NCBI RefSeq assembly: GCF_020523625.1 | Contig: NZ_JAJAQH010000006.1 | Span: 1,648,134 to 1,712,133 of the forward strand | DNA from: Methylovorus menthalis | GTDB taxonomy: Bacteria; Pseudomonadota; Gammaproteobacteria; Burkholderiales; Methylophilaceae | Reading direction: 5' to 3' | DNA length: 64,000 nt | Shown here: piece by piece, positions 8,702 to 18,097 of the stretch | Position numbering within the stretch: position 1 is the first letter of the stretch | Layout of the letters: the number at the start of each line of letters is the position of its first letter | Notes under the pieces: model-generated | The model's database searches: none | What the model saw: only the letters and a program-made list of their open reading frames with translations | What the model was told of the DNA's origin: nothing | Program-made: the position numbers and the translations under genes

Positions 8702-10046
8702 CTGATAACTCCTGTTGATTAATCACCGGGATACTGACCATGATGGTCGTCCCCTCACCTGGCGCACTCTGCACATCCAGCTTGCCGCCCAGGCCCTCTA
8801 CCCGCTCACGCATGCCCGCCAGCCCAAAGCCGGTAGGCGCCTTTTCCATCTCAAATCCACACCCGTTATCGCGTATCACCAGATGCAGGTGGCTACCCAT
8901 GCGCTGCACCGCCAGGCTCACCGAGCCCGCTTTGGCGTGGCGGCTGATATTGGTCAGCGCTTCCTGCACCAGCCGGTAAATGGTGATCGGGATAAACTCG
9001 CCCAGTTCCTCCAGATCTTCGGCGATATTGATATGTATCGTCGCCTCAGGATGCCGCTGGCGCCAGTTGCCCACCAGGTCGGTCAGCGCGATATGCAAAC
9101 CGAGCTTATCCAGGGTATCCGGCCGCAAGTGCTCCAGCATGTCGCGCACGATGGCCACCACATGGCGCGCCACCTGCACAATCGCTGCAGCGCTTTCCTT
9201 GATGCGCGGATTGGTTGACTCCGAATTCACGATCGCCGTGGCATCGGCATTGATCGCCGTCAGGCTCTGGCCAATTTCGTCATGCAGATCACGCGCCAAG
9301 TGCTTGCGCTCGTCCTCCTGCGCACGAATCAGCTGTTGCGACAAGCGATGGTTGCGCTCCACACTGGTTTCCAGCTTGTGTGCCATCAGATTGAATTTAT
9401 GGCTGATACGCGCCAACTCCTTCAGCTTGAAATCTGGCAAGCGTGCCTTGAGATTGCCACGCTCAAGCTCATTCAGCGCGGCCAGCACGGTATCCACCGG
9501 GCGCAGGGCATGGCCCACCGCCCAGTACACCATCAGATTCACCAGCAGGAAAAATAGCGCCGACAGCACCAGCAAGTCCTGGGTATCGCCCCACACTTCG
9601 GCAATCTCGTAAGAAGGATCCGGCGTCACCACCAGCACACCTATCACCCGACCATTGACCTTGATCATGCGGCGCGACTGTATCCACTCACTCGACACCA
9701 TGCCCATGGCACTGACAAACCAGCGCGGTGGCGTGTCTTCGTGATCCGCGTTGGCAGACTGGCTATTGCTGTCCACCAGCGTGCCGTTGTGATCATAAAA
9801 CTCGATGCGCAAATGGCGGAGATTACTCAGGCTCTTGAGACGAAAGGAACGCAACTGCTGCGGATTGGAAAGCTGGGAGTAGTACAAAGCCTCGGCATCC
9901 AGAAGATAGAGCGCCAGCTTCGCTGTCGACTCCACCTCGGCGCGCACATCCTGCCTGGCATTCGCCACCATCAGCATGGTCCCGAGGGCCATGATCAGCA
10001 CCAGCAAGGCAGTGATCATGAGATTTAGGCGTAACTTGAGGCTCAT
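8694..10046 (-). CDS. Sensor histidine kinase, NarX/UhpB type with HAMP domain, second pair
   Basis: This 450-residue kinase has a membrane segment at about residues 8-28, a periplasmic domain at about 30-155, a second membrane segment at about 158-178, and a HAMP linker (ALRPVDTVLAALNELERGNLKARL). These are followed by a HisKA_3 domain with the His in KHLARDLHDEIGQSL and an ATPase domain with DNGCG and GFGLAGMRER boxes. It is transcribed with the regulator downstream (8-bp overlap). The periplasmic sensor region has no recognised motif and the signal is unknown. A 15-bp dyad lies 56 bp upstream of the start. Confidence 0.87.
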   Translation of the reverse strand: MSLKLRLNLMITALLVLIMALGTMLMVANARQDVRAEVESTAKLALYLLDAEALYYSQLSNPQQLRSFRLKSLSNLRHLRIEFYDHNGTLVDSNSQSANADHEDTPPRWFVSAMGMVSSEWIQSRRMIKVNGRVIGVLVVTPDPSYEIAEVWGDTQDLLVLSALFFLLVNLMVYWAVGHALRPVDTVLAALNELERGNLKARLPDFKLKELARISHKFNLMAHKLETSVERNHRLSQQLIRAQEDERKHLARDLHDEIGQSLTAINADATAIVNSESTNPRIKESAAAIVQVARHVVAIVRDMLEHLRPDTLDKLGLHIALTDLVGNWRQRHPEATIHINIAEDLEELGEFIPITIYRLVQEALTNISRHAKAGSVSLAVQRMGSHLHLVIRDNGCGFEMEKAPTGFGLAGMRERVEGLGGKLDVQSAPGEGTTIMVSIPVINQQELSGE

Positions 10047-10101
10047 GGCATCCCGTCATGATGAAAACGGCTATTCTATAGTCTTACGTCCTTTCAACAT
10101 C

Positions 10102-10116
10102 CGGGAAATTTTCCCG
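10102..10116. promoter_or_regulatory. 15-bp perfect dyad upstream of the second sensor kinase
   Basis: CGGGAAA-T-TTTCCCG is a perfect inverted repeat with a single central base, lying 56 bp before the kinase start and about 180 bp before the divergent exporter gene. It is too short and lacks a T-run for a terminator, so an operator is more likely. The binding protein is unknown. Confidence 0.4.
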
Positions 10117-10295
10117 ATTTCACCTGACGATCAATGGCAGGCCATTTGCATGTGATGCATCGCCCATTGCGCCGCCTTCGTTGCCAAATACATGTCGGGA
10201 TCAACCACTTTTACATCTTCCGAGTTTCTGCATGACGCAAAAGAATGCGAAACTAGCGGCCGTTCATCCACTCCCCATCATCTCTACTCACCACG

Positions 10296-11483
10296 ATGCC
10301 AATACTGACTATCATCCTTGCTGGTCTCGCCATGCTTGGCCCCTTCACCACGGATACCTACTTTCCCTTTTTCCCCGACATCCAGACGCATTTTGCGATA
10401 TCGCAGGCGGCCGCTCAGCAAAGTCTCAGTGTGTACTTGTTCAGCTTTACTCTGATGATGCTGTTTCATGGGGCGATCTCGGACAGCGTGGGCAGAAAGC
10501 CCGTGATCATTATTTCGCTGGTCGGCTTTGTCATCACCTCGTGCGGCTGCGCGATGACAGACAGTTATGCACTGCTATTGGCAATGCGTGCCGGCCAAGG
10601 CTTTTTTGTAGGTGCCGGCACCGTAGTAGGACAAGCCATCATTCGGGACCAATTTGACGGGATTGAGGCACAGAAGCTTATTTCCAAGGTCACCATGCTT
10701 TTCGGTCTCTCGCCTGCGATCGCGCCCATGGCGGGCGGCTGGTTGCAACTATATTTTCCCTGGCCGTCGGCATTTGTCTTCCTGGCCCTGCTGGGAGTCA
10801 TGCTGTTGGTGTTATGTGTTAGCCGATTGCCGGAGACCTTGCCGGTCGGACAGCGTCGCTCATTCCATCCGGCTAGCTTGCTTCGCAATTATTTCGCCAT
10901 CGCCAGCGATGTGCGCTTCATGGCGCTTTCAATATGCATAGGGACAGGCTTTGGCGGTTTCCTGGTTTATGTGGCAGGCGCGCCAGACTTTGTATTGCAT
11001 GTCATGCATTTGTCTGAGCAGCAGTTTGGCTGGCTATTTATTCCCATCGTGATCGGCCTGATCGCAGGTTCTGCCATGGCCGGTCGTCTGGTAAGCAGGC
11101 TACATGGCAGCACAATGATCGCGATCGCTTATGGCCTGCTGGCTATCGCGTCGATTGGAAATCTGATTTACAACCTCACGTCTTCCCCAGAACTGCCTTA
11201 TGCCGTCATTCCTATACTGGTGTATACCCTGGGGTTGACCATGCTGCTACCCGGAGCCTTGACGCTGGCATTGGATATTTTTCCTGAGAAAAAAGGCATG
11301 GCAGCCTCCGTCCAAGGCTTTGTGCAATCGATTATTTTCACGCTGATATCGGCGTTTACCATTCCCCTGGTGCTCGGCAGCGCACTGCATTATGCCGTCG
11401 CCATGAGCAGCATGTTCGGGATTAATCTGGCGGCATGGTGCCTCTACAAATTCTGCGGCAGACGAAAGGGTATGCCAGACTGA
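10296..11483 (+). CDS. Bcr/CflA-type MFS drug or metabolite exporter
   Basis: This 395-residue major facilitator has about twelve hydrophobic segments spread over the whole length. The opening LAMLGPFTTDTYFPFFPDIQ matches the Asp-containing first helix of Bcr/CflA proteins. The loop between helices 2 and 3 reads GAISDSVGRKPV, which is the family's motif A. Members export drugs such as bicyclomycin, or small metabolites, by proton antiport across the inner membrane. No operon partner is adjacent, and the gene on the other side is a divergent kinase 249 bp away. The substrate cannot be told from sequence. Confidence 0.88.
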   Translation: MPILTIILAGLAMLGPFTTDTYFPFFPDIQTHFAISQAAAQQSLSVYLFSFTLMMLFHGAISDSVGRKPVIIISLVGFVITSCGCAMTDSYALLLAMRAGQGFFVGAGTVVGQAIIRDQFDGIEAQKLISKVTMLFGLSPAIAPMAGGWLQLYFPWPSAFVFLALLGVMLLVLCVSRLPETLPVGQRRSFHPASLLRNYFAIASDVRFMALSICIGTGFGGFLVYVAGAPDFVLHVMHLSEQQFGWLFIPIVIGLIAGSAMAGRLVSRLHGSTMIAIAYGLLAIASIGNLIYNLTSSPELPYAVIPILVYTLGLTMLLPGALTLALDIFPEKKGMAASVQGFVQSIIFTLISAFTIPLVLGSALHYAVAMSSMFGINLAAWCLYKFCGRRKGMPD

Positions 11484-11627
11484 ACCCTACTATTGTCACC
11501 CTCGCCTTTGAGGCCTCTGGCAAGCCCGCAGTACCCATTTAAAATAAAAATAAATGCCCCCTTATGTGACGGGCATGGGCCGTGCTTTAATAAGCGGAAT
11601 ATATACGTACGTCTCACTAGGGGGAGT

Positions 11628-14081
11628 ATGAAAGAATCAGTGATCGAGTGGCCCAAGCCACCTTATTTCAGTTTTGCTGCCGGCAGCGAGAGTCCAGCTC
11701 ATGAAATCTGTCTGATCTATCTGTTTGATGGCAAGAAGCGCCAGGGGCAACTGCTTGAGTTCATGCCCGATGCCAATACCCTGATCTACCGCCCCGGCAA
11801 GGATAAACCGCAAGAAACACTGGCCTTGGATAAAATCAAGAGCATCCAGCTGTTGAAGCCGATGGAGCTGGTGCGTGACCAGGCTTTTCTCGAGGATAGA
11901 GCCGAAGAGCTGTTCCCCCCCTCCGAAAAACAAACTTATGCCATTGAGTATACCGATGGCGAAATGGTGGTGGGTTACACCTACAGCTATGTCAACACGC
12001 ACCATGGCTTGTACATTTACCCGACTACGGCTGATTCCAAAATCATCCGTGGTTATTTCCCGCGCACCTCCATCAAGAGTTACAAGATCGGCCAGAAAAT
12101 TGGCGAGATTCTGATTCAGGAAAATCTGGCCAGCAAAGATGCGGTGGAAGAAGCACTGAAACGCCAGGATGAATTGCGCAACCAGCGTATTGGCGATTAC
12201 CTGTTTGAAAACCAGATTGTCACCAGCGAGGAGTTGCAACAGGCCATTCGCCATCAGGAAAGCCGCCCGATTCTTAAATTGGGGGAGGCGCTGCGCCAGC
12301 TGGACCTGATTACCGAAGAACAATTACAGGATGCCCTGAACAAGCAGAAGGAAAACCGCGGTATTCCGCTGGGACGCATTCTGGTGGACATGGGCATTGT
12401 TGATGAGCAGACACTCAAGGGCACCTTGGCTAAAAAGCTGGGGATTCCCTATGTAAGCCTGAGTAAATTCAACTTTGACCCGAATGCCATACGCCTGATT
12501 GGCGCACCCGTTGCCCGCAAACATCTGCTGATGCCGCTGTGCATGTATGAAGGTGCGCTGGTCGTGGCGTTTGAAGACCCGATGAACGTGAAGGCGATTG
12601 ATGAGGTGCGCTTTCTTACGCAGATGAAAACCCTGCCCGCCATGGCTTCGCGCGAGGATATCGTCACCGCGATTGATAGCTTTTATGGTCGCAGCAGCAA
12701 TTTCGAATTCAATAAAGGCAAGCAGGATGACATGCTGGATTTCGACCTGAAATCCAGCAATGTGGCGGGCATGCAGATTGATGACCTGGCGACAAAGCTG
12801 TTCAGCGAAGAAAACAGCATGCAGTACGAGGCTAACGAAGAGCCCGTGGCGGAGTCCGACAACACGCTGGTGCAGCTGGTCAATAAAATGATTCTGGACG
12901 CGTATCAGGATGGGGTGTCGGATATCCATATTGAAACCTACCCGGATCGGCGCAACACACACGTGCGTTTCCGCAAGGATGGCACGCTGGTGCAGTACCT
13001 GGAAATACCCTCCAACTTCCGCAATGCCTTGATCTCACGCATCAAGATCATGTCGCAGCTGGATATTTCCGAACGGCGCAAACCGCAGGATGGCAAGCTG
13101 GATTTCAAGCAGTTTGGCCCGGCCAATGTCGAGTTGCGCGTGGCGACCATCCCCACGGCCAATGGCCTGGAAGATGTAGTGATGCGGGTGCTGGCGGCCG
13201 CCAAACCCGTGCCGGTGGATAAGCTCGGGCTGGCACCGGACAAACTGGAGAACCTTAAAAAACTGATGCAGCGGCCCTATGGGCTGATTCTGGTCTGCGG
13301 GCCTACCGGCTCGGGTAAAACAACATCGCTGCACTCGCTGATGGGCTACATCAACACGCCAGAACGCAAGATCTGGACAGCCGAAGACCCGGTGGAAATT
13401 ACCCAGCAAGGCCTGCGCCAGGTACAAGTGAATGCCAAGATAGGCTGGACCTTTGCTGCCGCCATGCGCAGTTTTCTGCGGGCCGACCCGGATGTGATCA
13501 TGGTGGGCGAAATGCGTGACCAGGAGACGACCAAGATCGGCATTGAGGCTTCATTGACCGGTCACTTGGTGCTCTCCACCCTGCACACCAATAGCGCGCC
13601 GGAAAGTATTGTGCGTATGCTCGACCTGGGCATGGATCCCTTCAACTTTGCCGATGCGCTGCTGGCGATCATGGCACAACGCCTGGCCAAGACGCTATGC
13701 GATAAATGCAAGGAAGCCTATGAGCCCAGCCATGCCGAGCTGGAAGAACTGGCAGCCGAATTTGTCGATGGCACCAGCCACGGCGCCCAGCAGGAACTGG
13801 AACGCTTTCGCCAAGAGTTTGCGCAGGATGGAAAATTCACGCTTTATCGTGCGAAGGGCTGCAAAGCCTGCAACAACACTGGTCATCGTGGGCGACTGGG
13901 GCTATATGAATTAATGATCGTGACGCCGGAAATCAAGCGCATGATTCAAAAACGCGCGCCTGTCAGTGAACTGCTGGAGGAAGCCCTGAAGAGCGGCATG
14001 CTGACGCTGAAGCAGGATGGCATCAACAAAGTGTTCCAGGGCAAAACCGATATCGCGCAAGTGCGCGCCGTGTGCGTCTAG
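11628..14081 (+). CDS. GspE/PilB-family secretion or pilus ATPase with long N-terminal region
   Basis: This 817-residue hexameric-type ATPase has Walker A GPTGSGKTT at about residue 559, Walker B-like DPDVIMVGEMRD at about 620, and a tetra-Cys zinc site (CDKC near 691, CKAC near 745) typical of GspE/PilB. Before the ATPase lie about three MshEN-like repeats (pattern IGEILIQENLASKDAV, then LGEALRQLDLITEEQL, then LGRILVDMGIVDEQTL). In other proteins such repeats bind cyclic-di-GMP. The first 150 residues form an extra region not recognised here. The start at 11628 follows GGGGGAG by 4 bases and is preferred over an upstream in-frame codon at 11493. No secretin, pilin or other secretion gene is adjacent. 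Confidence 0.9.
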   Translation: MKESVIEWPKPPYFSFAAGSESPAHEICLIYLFDGKKRQGQLLEFMPDANTLIYRPGKDKPQETLALDKIKSIQLLKPMELVRDQAFLEDRAEELFPPSEKQTYAIEYTDGEMVVGYTYSYVNTHHGLYIYPTTADSKIIRGYFPRTSIKSYKIGQKIGEILIQENLASKDAVEEALKRQDELRNQRIGDYLFENQIVTSEELQQAIRHQESRPILKLGEALRQLDLITEEQLQDALNKQKENRGIPLGRILVDMGIVDEQTLKGTLAKKLGIPYVSLSKFNFDPNAIRLIGAPVARKHLLMPLCMYEGALVVAFEDPMNVKAIDEVRFLTQMKTLPAMASREDIVTAIDSFYGRSSNFEFNKGKQDDMLDFDLKSSNVAGMQIDDLATKLFSEENSMQYEANEEPVAESDNTLVQLVNKMILDAYQDGVSDIHIETYPDRRNTHVRFRKDGTLVQYLEIPSNFRNALISRIKIMSQLDISERRKPQDGKLDFKQFGPANVELRVATIPTANGLEDVVMRVLAAAKPVPVDKLGLAPDKLENLKKLMQRPYGLILVCGPTGSGKTTSLHSLMGYINTPERKIWTAEDPVEITQQGLRQVQVNAKIGWTFAAAMRSFLRADPDVIMVGEMRDQETTKIGIEASLTGHLVLSTLHTNSAPESIVRMLDLGMDPFNFADALLAIMAQRLAKTLCDKCKEAYEPSHAELEELAAEFVDGTSHGAQQELERFRQEFAQDGKFTLYRAKGCKACNNTGHRGRLGLYELMIVTPEIKRMIQKRAPVSELLEEALKSGMLTLKQDGINKVFQGKTDIAQVRAVCV

Positions 14082-14197
14082 TTTTTTCTGGATGACCATG
14101 GGGCTGAGATACAGGCAGCCCGAACCATCCATAAGCTGAGCGGCGCCCTGCCAGGCCCGCTTGGCTTGATCCGGTCACTTCATGGCTATTCGCCTCT

Positions 14198-15706
14198 TTA
14201 TCCATAGACATAGAGCTCCCGGCTGATATCGCCGTAGCCTGCCTGCGTCAGCAGCGCGCGCTCAATATAGCGACTCACCCGCTGCCGCAGCATGGGCACC
14301 AGTTCGCCATCAGAAAAGGTCTGCGGATACTTGAAAGCCAGCCAGGCATAGAGGCTGATATCCTGACTCAGTTGCTCGGCCTGCTCCAGATATTGCGGCC
14401 CGCTGCTATCCAGCCAAGCGATGTCTTCTGGCAAGCGCCTGCGCTTGTGGTCAGCATGAGCTTTCAAGCACTGAATGAAATAATCCATCTCGTGCCGCTT
14501 GTCGAAAGACACGGGCGCGCATGAGAAGCGAAACTTGTCGGCCAGCGGCATATGAGGTGCATGCTGGTCGATGAGATGCCCCAGCGCAATCTGCCCCTCG
14601 GCACTGGCAAGGTGAAAGAGAGTACTTTGCATGGTTTGGCGTGAAAATCGCTCCAGCAATTCCCCTATTCGCACCGTGTGCACCCGGTGTGAAAGCCGCG
14701 CAATATCCGGCCAATTGGCAGCGACTGGCAGTTGCTGCAATTCCGCACTATCCGAAGTCGTCAGCATATGCTGCAAGTGCAATAGCTCATCGGCCTCTAC
14801 GGCAGCAACAAACCCGGTGGGGTAGATGCCATAGCGCCCAGCTCGGCCCGCGATCTGCCTGGTTTCAGTCGGGCCGATCAGGCGACTCGCCACGCCATCA
14901 AATTTATGTACGGTAGTAAATACCACGCGCCGGATCGGCAGATTCAGGCCCATGCCGATGGCATCTGTCGCCACCAGCACATCCGCCTCACCGCTGGCAA
15001 AGCGGCGTGACTCCGTGCGCCGCACTTCAGGCGACAAAGCTCCGTAAATAGAAGCCACGGACAAGCCCCACTGGCGAATGCGCGCACTCAAGGTCAGCAC
15101 ATCCTTGCGCGTAAAGGCGATCACGGCATCGCCCTTTTGCAGCTTGCCTTTCAGCCGCGCTCGGTTGTAACGTTCGCCGCAAATGGCGTGCTCTTCCAGG
15201 ATTAATGGCGTCTTCCGCTCCAGTCGCGTCAGTTGCCATGGCTCATTCAACGACTCCAGCAAGGCCAGGCAGATGGGCGTCACAGCATCCGAACCGCACA
15301 CAAACACCTGCTGCGCGGGGACACCCACCAATGCGGCAGTCCAGGCATAGCCTCTGGCTTCATCCTGCAGCATCTGAACTTCGTCTATGACCGCCACATC
15401 CACCACCTGATCCGGCCGCATCATTTCAACCGTGCACGCCGTATGCCGGGCGCCCGGCACCCAGTGCCGCTCTTCCCCGGTCACCAGATTACAGGGGACG
15501 CCAGCTTCCATGAGGCGATCACGCACCTCCATCGCCAACAGACGCAAAGGGGCCAGATAAACTCCCGATACCGCTTGCTGCAGCACCTGCAGTGCTTCAT
15601 AGGTCTTGCCGGAATTGGTGGGGCCGAGATAAAAATGGAAATGGCGCCGCATGCCGCGTGCAACAGGGAACGATGCGGGGTAGTCATGCAAGGCGGAGGC
15701 CGACAA
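14198..15706 (-). CDS. Suv3-like superfamily 2 RNA helicase
   Basis: This protein of about 502 residues has helicase motif I GPTNSGKT at residues 28-35, motif II DEVQ at 108-111 and motif VI QIAGRAGRYG near 287. The SGKT/DEVQ combination and the C-terminal region match Suv3, the mitochondrial RNA helicase that partners an exoribonuclease. Bacterial Suv3-like proteins are found sporadically and their function is not well defined; RNA unwinding is a reasonable expectation. The start is uncertain. The listed start is a TTG with no clear Shine-Dalgarno, and an in-frame ATG begins at MRRHFHFYLG, 18 codons later, close before motif I. It converges on the GspE-like gene without an obvious terminator between. 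Confidence 0.85.
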   Translation of the reverse strand: MSASALHDYPASFPVARGMRRHFHFYLGPTNSGKTYEALQVLQQAVSGVYLAPLRLLAMEVRDRLMEAGVPCNLVTGEERHWVPGARHTACTVEMMRPDQVVDVAVIDEVQMLQDEARGYAWTAALVGVPAQQVFVCGSDAVTPICLALLESLNEPWQLTRLERKTPLILEEHAICGERYNRARLKGKLQKGDAVIAFTRKDVLTLSARIRQWGLSVASIYGALSPEVRRTESRRFASGEADVLVATDAIGMGLNLPIRRVVFTTVHKFDGVASRLIGPTETRQIAGRAGRYGIYPTGFVAAVEADELLHLQHMLTTSDSAELQQLPVAANWPDIARLSHRVHTVRIGELLERFSRQTMQSTLFHLASAEGQIALGHLIDQHAPHMPLADKFRFSCAPVSFDKRHEMDYFIQCLKAHADHKRRRLPEDIAWLDSSGPQYLEQAEQLSQDISLYAWLAFKYPQTFSDGELVPMLRQRVSRYIERALLTQAGYGDISRELYVYG

Positions 15707-15770
15707 GGAGGTATCTCAATGAGGTAGTAAAAACTGCCCTCAATGTAGCAGAAGCTGCCCCATATGGAAA

Positions 15771-15798
15771 CGGAGCCTGACCGAATGGCCAGGCTCCG
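15771..15798 (-). terminator. Hairpin downstream of the first TonB-dependent receptor
   Basis: A perfect 9-bp stem CGGAGCCTG/CAGGCTCCG with a 10-nt loop lies 24 bp after the receptor's stop. On the minus strand only a short T-rich stretch (TTTCC) follows, so termination may be weak. Confidence 0.6.
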
Positions 15799-15821
15799 CG
15801 GGATATCAGCTTAATGCTGGC

Positions 15822-17927
15822 TTATTTGAAAGCGTAGGTCGCGTTCAACATGATCATGCGCGGATCACCTGTGTAGCAGGCGCTCACGGTGGAACAAGAG
15901 GCAATGTATTCCTTGTCCGCCAGATTGCGTGCATTAAGGGCAAAGCGCCATGGTCCGGTGCGGTAGAACAGGGCTGCATCGTACACGGTGTAATGCGGCG
16001 TATAGAAAGTATTGAGATCATCCCCCGCCTGCTTGCCGATATAGCGTGCGCCAATGCCTATACCCAGGCCTTGCAGCCAGCGCCCCATGTCGTAATTGGC
16101 CCAGATATTGGCCATGTTTTTTGCCACCAGAATGGGACGTTTGTGCAGCGTGCCTGTCGTGCTTTTGGTGATTTCAGCATCAATATAGCTGTAGCTGCCC
16201 ACGACATTGAGACGCGAGGTCAATTGCCCCGTGGCCTCAATCTCCACACCGCGATGCTGCTGCTCGCCAGTCTGGATATTGAATGCAGTGTTATTGGGAT
16301 CCGTCGTCGTTACGTTCTGGCGCGTCAGGTCATACAGCGCCACAGTAATGCCAAATGCCTTGTTGGGCGTTTCGTATTTGACGCCGATCTCCCGCTGCTG
16401 GCCGGTTTCCGGCTTGAAGGCGGTACCATCCGCCTGGCTGCCGGTAACCGGCACAAACGATTCGCTATAGCTGATATAAGGCGACCATCCATTGCCAAAG
16501 GCATACAGCAAGCCGGCACGCCCGGTGGTTGCTCCCGGATTGGTGCGAGTCCTGCTGCCACTCAGACGCTTTTCCAATAGATCGGATTCATCGCGGCGCA
16601 AGCCCAGCACGAGATTCCAGCCATCGCCAAACTTGATGTGATCTTGCAGATACAGACCTTTTTGTTCGAGTTTGTCAGTACCGGTAGTCGCTGGCGCTGT
16701 GATGGCAGCACCAATGGTCGGGCTGTAATTCGGGTTATAGAGATTAAGCGCGGTAAGGGTAGAGCGTTTGTCCGTGCGCTTGCTGTCAAAATGCAGGTAG
16801 TCAAACCCCAGCAGCACATCATGGCGCAAGGCTGCCGTGTCAAACTGCATGTTGAGCTGATTGTCCATGGTCAGCATCTGGCCATGCACATCACGATACT
16901 GGATCTGGCGCGCATAGTTGAGCCCGTTGGCCGACAGCGATGTGGGGCTGGTAAAGGCCCCTTCCAGATCGTAATCGTTCACGCGCATGCTCTGCTTGAA
17001 TTTGATGGATGGGGTAAACGCATGCTCAAACAGATAGCCCACTTGCGTCTGCTCGGTGCTGTATTTATCCACACCGGGCACACCGACAAACCGGCTGTAT
17101 GATATCTGGCCATTGGGATTGGCAAGCACGGTACCGCGCGCAGGCAGGCCACGAATCGGCACAAAGTCACTCTTCTGATAGCTTGCCAGCAAGGTCAGGC
17201 TGGTCTTGTCGCTGATATCCCAGGTTAAGGACGGCGCAATATAGGTACGCTGGCGATCGACAAAATCTACCTGGTCATCGCTGGCGGATGAAATGCCCAC
17301 CAGGCGATACCGGACGGTGCCGTCCTCATTCAATGCATCCGAAAAGTCGGCGGTCAGCTGCTTCTGATTGTAATTGCCAAGGCCTATGCCGATTTCGGCA
17401 ATCGGCTTGTCGGTTGGCCGCTTCGTTACCAGATTAACCAGCCCACCCGGAGAAATTTGGCCGTAGAGCACAGATGCCGGGCCTTTCAGTACTTCGATAC
17501 GCTCAAAGGCAAACGGCTCGTTCTGTATCCACATGTCGTTATCCATACGCATACCATCGCGCAGCACATAAGCACTCTGCACAAACCCGCGGATGGAAAT
17601 ATCATCCAGCCCACGCCGTCCGCGCTGCCCGGCATCCACGCCGGCGGTAAACCGCAAAGCTTCGGCCAGCGACTGCGCGCCCTGATCGCGAATCTGCTCA
17701 CTGCCAATGACCGTCACAGACTGGGGAGTTTCTGATAAAGCGGCGTTGGTTTTGGTCGCAGTTTGCGAACGGCTCGCTTTGTAACCTTTCACGGGCCCAG
17801 TGGCCGACTCCTCCTGACGGGCACTCACGGCGACTTCCGGCAGCTCAGCCGCATCCTCCGCCACCTCGCCATAGGCAGACCAATACGGCATCATCAAGGC
17901 GCAAACAACGCCCCACTTTAATTTCAT
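15822..17927 (-). CDS. TonB-dependent siderophore receptor (FpvA/FhuE-like)
   Basis: This 701-residue outer-membrane receptor has a signal peptide (MKLKWGVVCALMMPYWSAYG), an N-terminal plug domain (SETPQSVTVIGSEQIRDQ, then RGFVQSAYVLRDGM, then ERIEVLKGPASVLYGQ) and a long beta-barrel ending in TYAFK. The plug sequences are those of ferric-siderophore receptors. The start at 17927 follows AGGAGCTGTC and opens with a good signal peptide. A 15-codon upstream extension would spoil it. A Fur-like box lies 44 bp upstream, so iron repression is likely. The divergent neighbour is a PepSY membrane protein often linked to siderophore uptake. The siderophore is not predictable from sequence. Confidence 0.92.
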   Translation of the reverse strand: MKLKWGVVCALMMPYWSAYGEVAEDAAELPEVAVSARQEESATGPVKGYKASRSQTATKTNAALSETPQSVTVIGSEQIRDQGAQSLAEALRFTAGVDAGQRGRRGLDDISIRGFVQSAYVLRDGMRMDNDMWIQNEPFAFERIEVLKGPASVLYGQISPGGLVNLVTKRPTDKPIAEIGIGLGNYNQKQLTADFSDALNEDGTVRYRLVGISSASDDQVDFVDRQRTYIAPSLTWDISDKTSLTLLASYQKSDFVPIRGLPARGTVLANPNGQISYSRFVGVPGVDKYSTEQTQVGYLFEHAFTPSIKFKQSMRVNDYDLEGAFTSPTSLSANGLNYARQIQYRDVHGQMLTMDNQLNMQFDTAALRHDVLLGFDYLHFDSKRTDKRSTLTALNLYNPNYSPTIGAAITAPATTGTDKLEQKGLYLQDHIKFGDGWNLVLGLRRDESDLLEKRLSGSRTRTNPGATTGRAGLLYAFGNGWSPYISYSESFVPVTGSQADGTAFKPETGQQREIGVKYETPNKAFGITVALYDLTRQNVTTTDPNNTAFNIQTGEQQHRGVEIEATGQLTSRLNVVGSYSYIDAEITKSTTGTLHKRPILVAKNMANIWANYDMGRWLQGLGIGIGARYIGKQAGDDLNTFYTPHYTVYDAALFYRTGPWRFALNARNLADKEYIASCSTVSACYTGDPRMIMLNATYAFK

Positions 17928-17970
17928 GACAGCTCCTGCGTGTAAATTTTCGTCCTGTATTATACATATC

Positions 17971-17991
17971 AAATGATAATTGATATCATTT
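17971..17991. promoter_or_regulatory. Fur-box-like operator between the first TonB receptor and the PepSY gene
   Basis: AAATGATA-ATTGA-TATCATTT is a perfect 8-bp inverted repeat. Its core matches 12 of 14 positions of the 7-1-7 Fur consensus TGATAATnATTATCA. It is 44 bp upstream of the receptor start and about 106 bp from the divergent PepSY gene, so it could control both. Confidence 0.75.
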
Positions 17992-18097
17992 ACACTTTAC
18001 GATAATCCACGCTACACCTCAGCCTCATTCATGCAGGTCTGCGGCAGGCATCCTCGCTATCTCCAATCGCGACACCAAAGAACAGGCCCTCGCACTC

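Noticed and set aside
11493-11627. N-terminal extension of the GspE-like ATPase from 11493
   Set aside because: The 45 extra residues are not family-like and GGGGGAG directly precedes the ATG at 11628.
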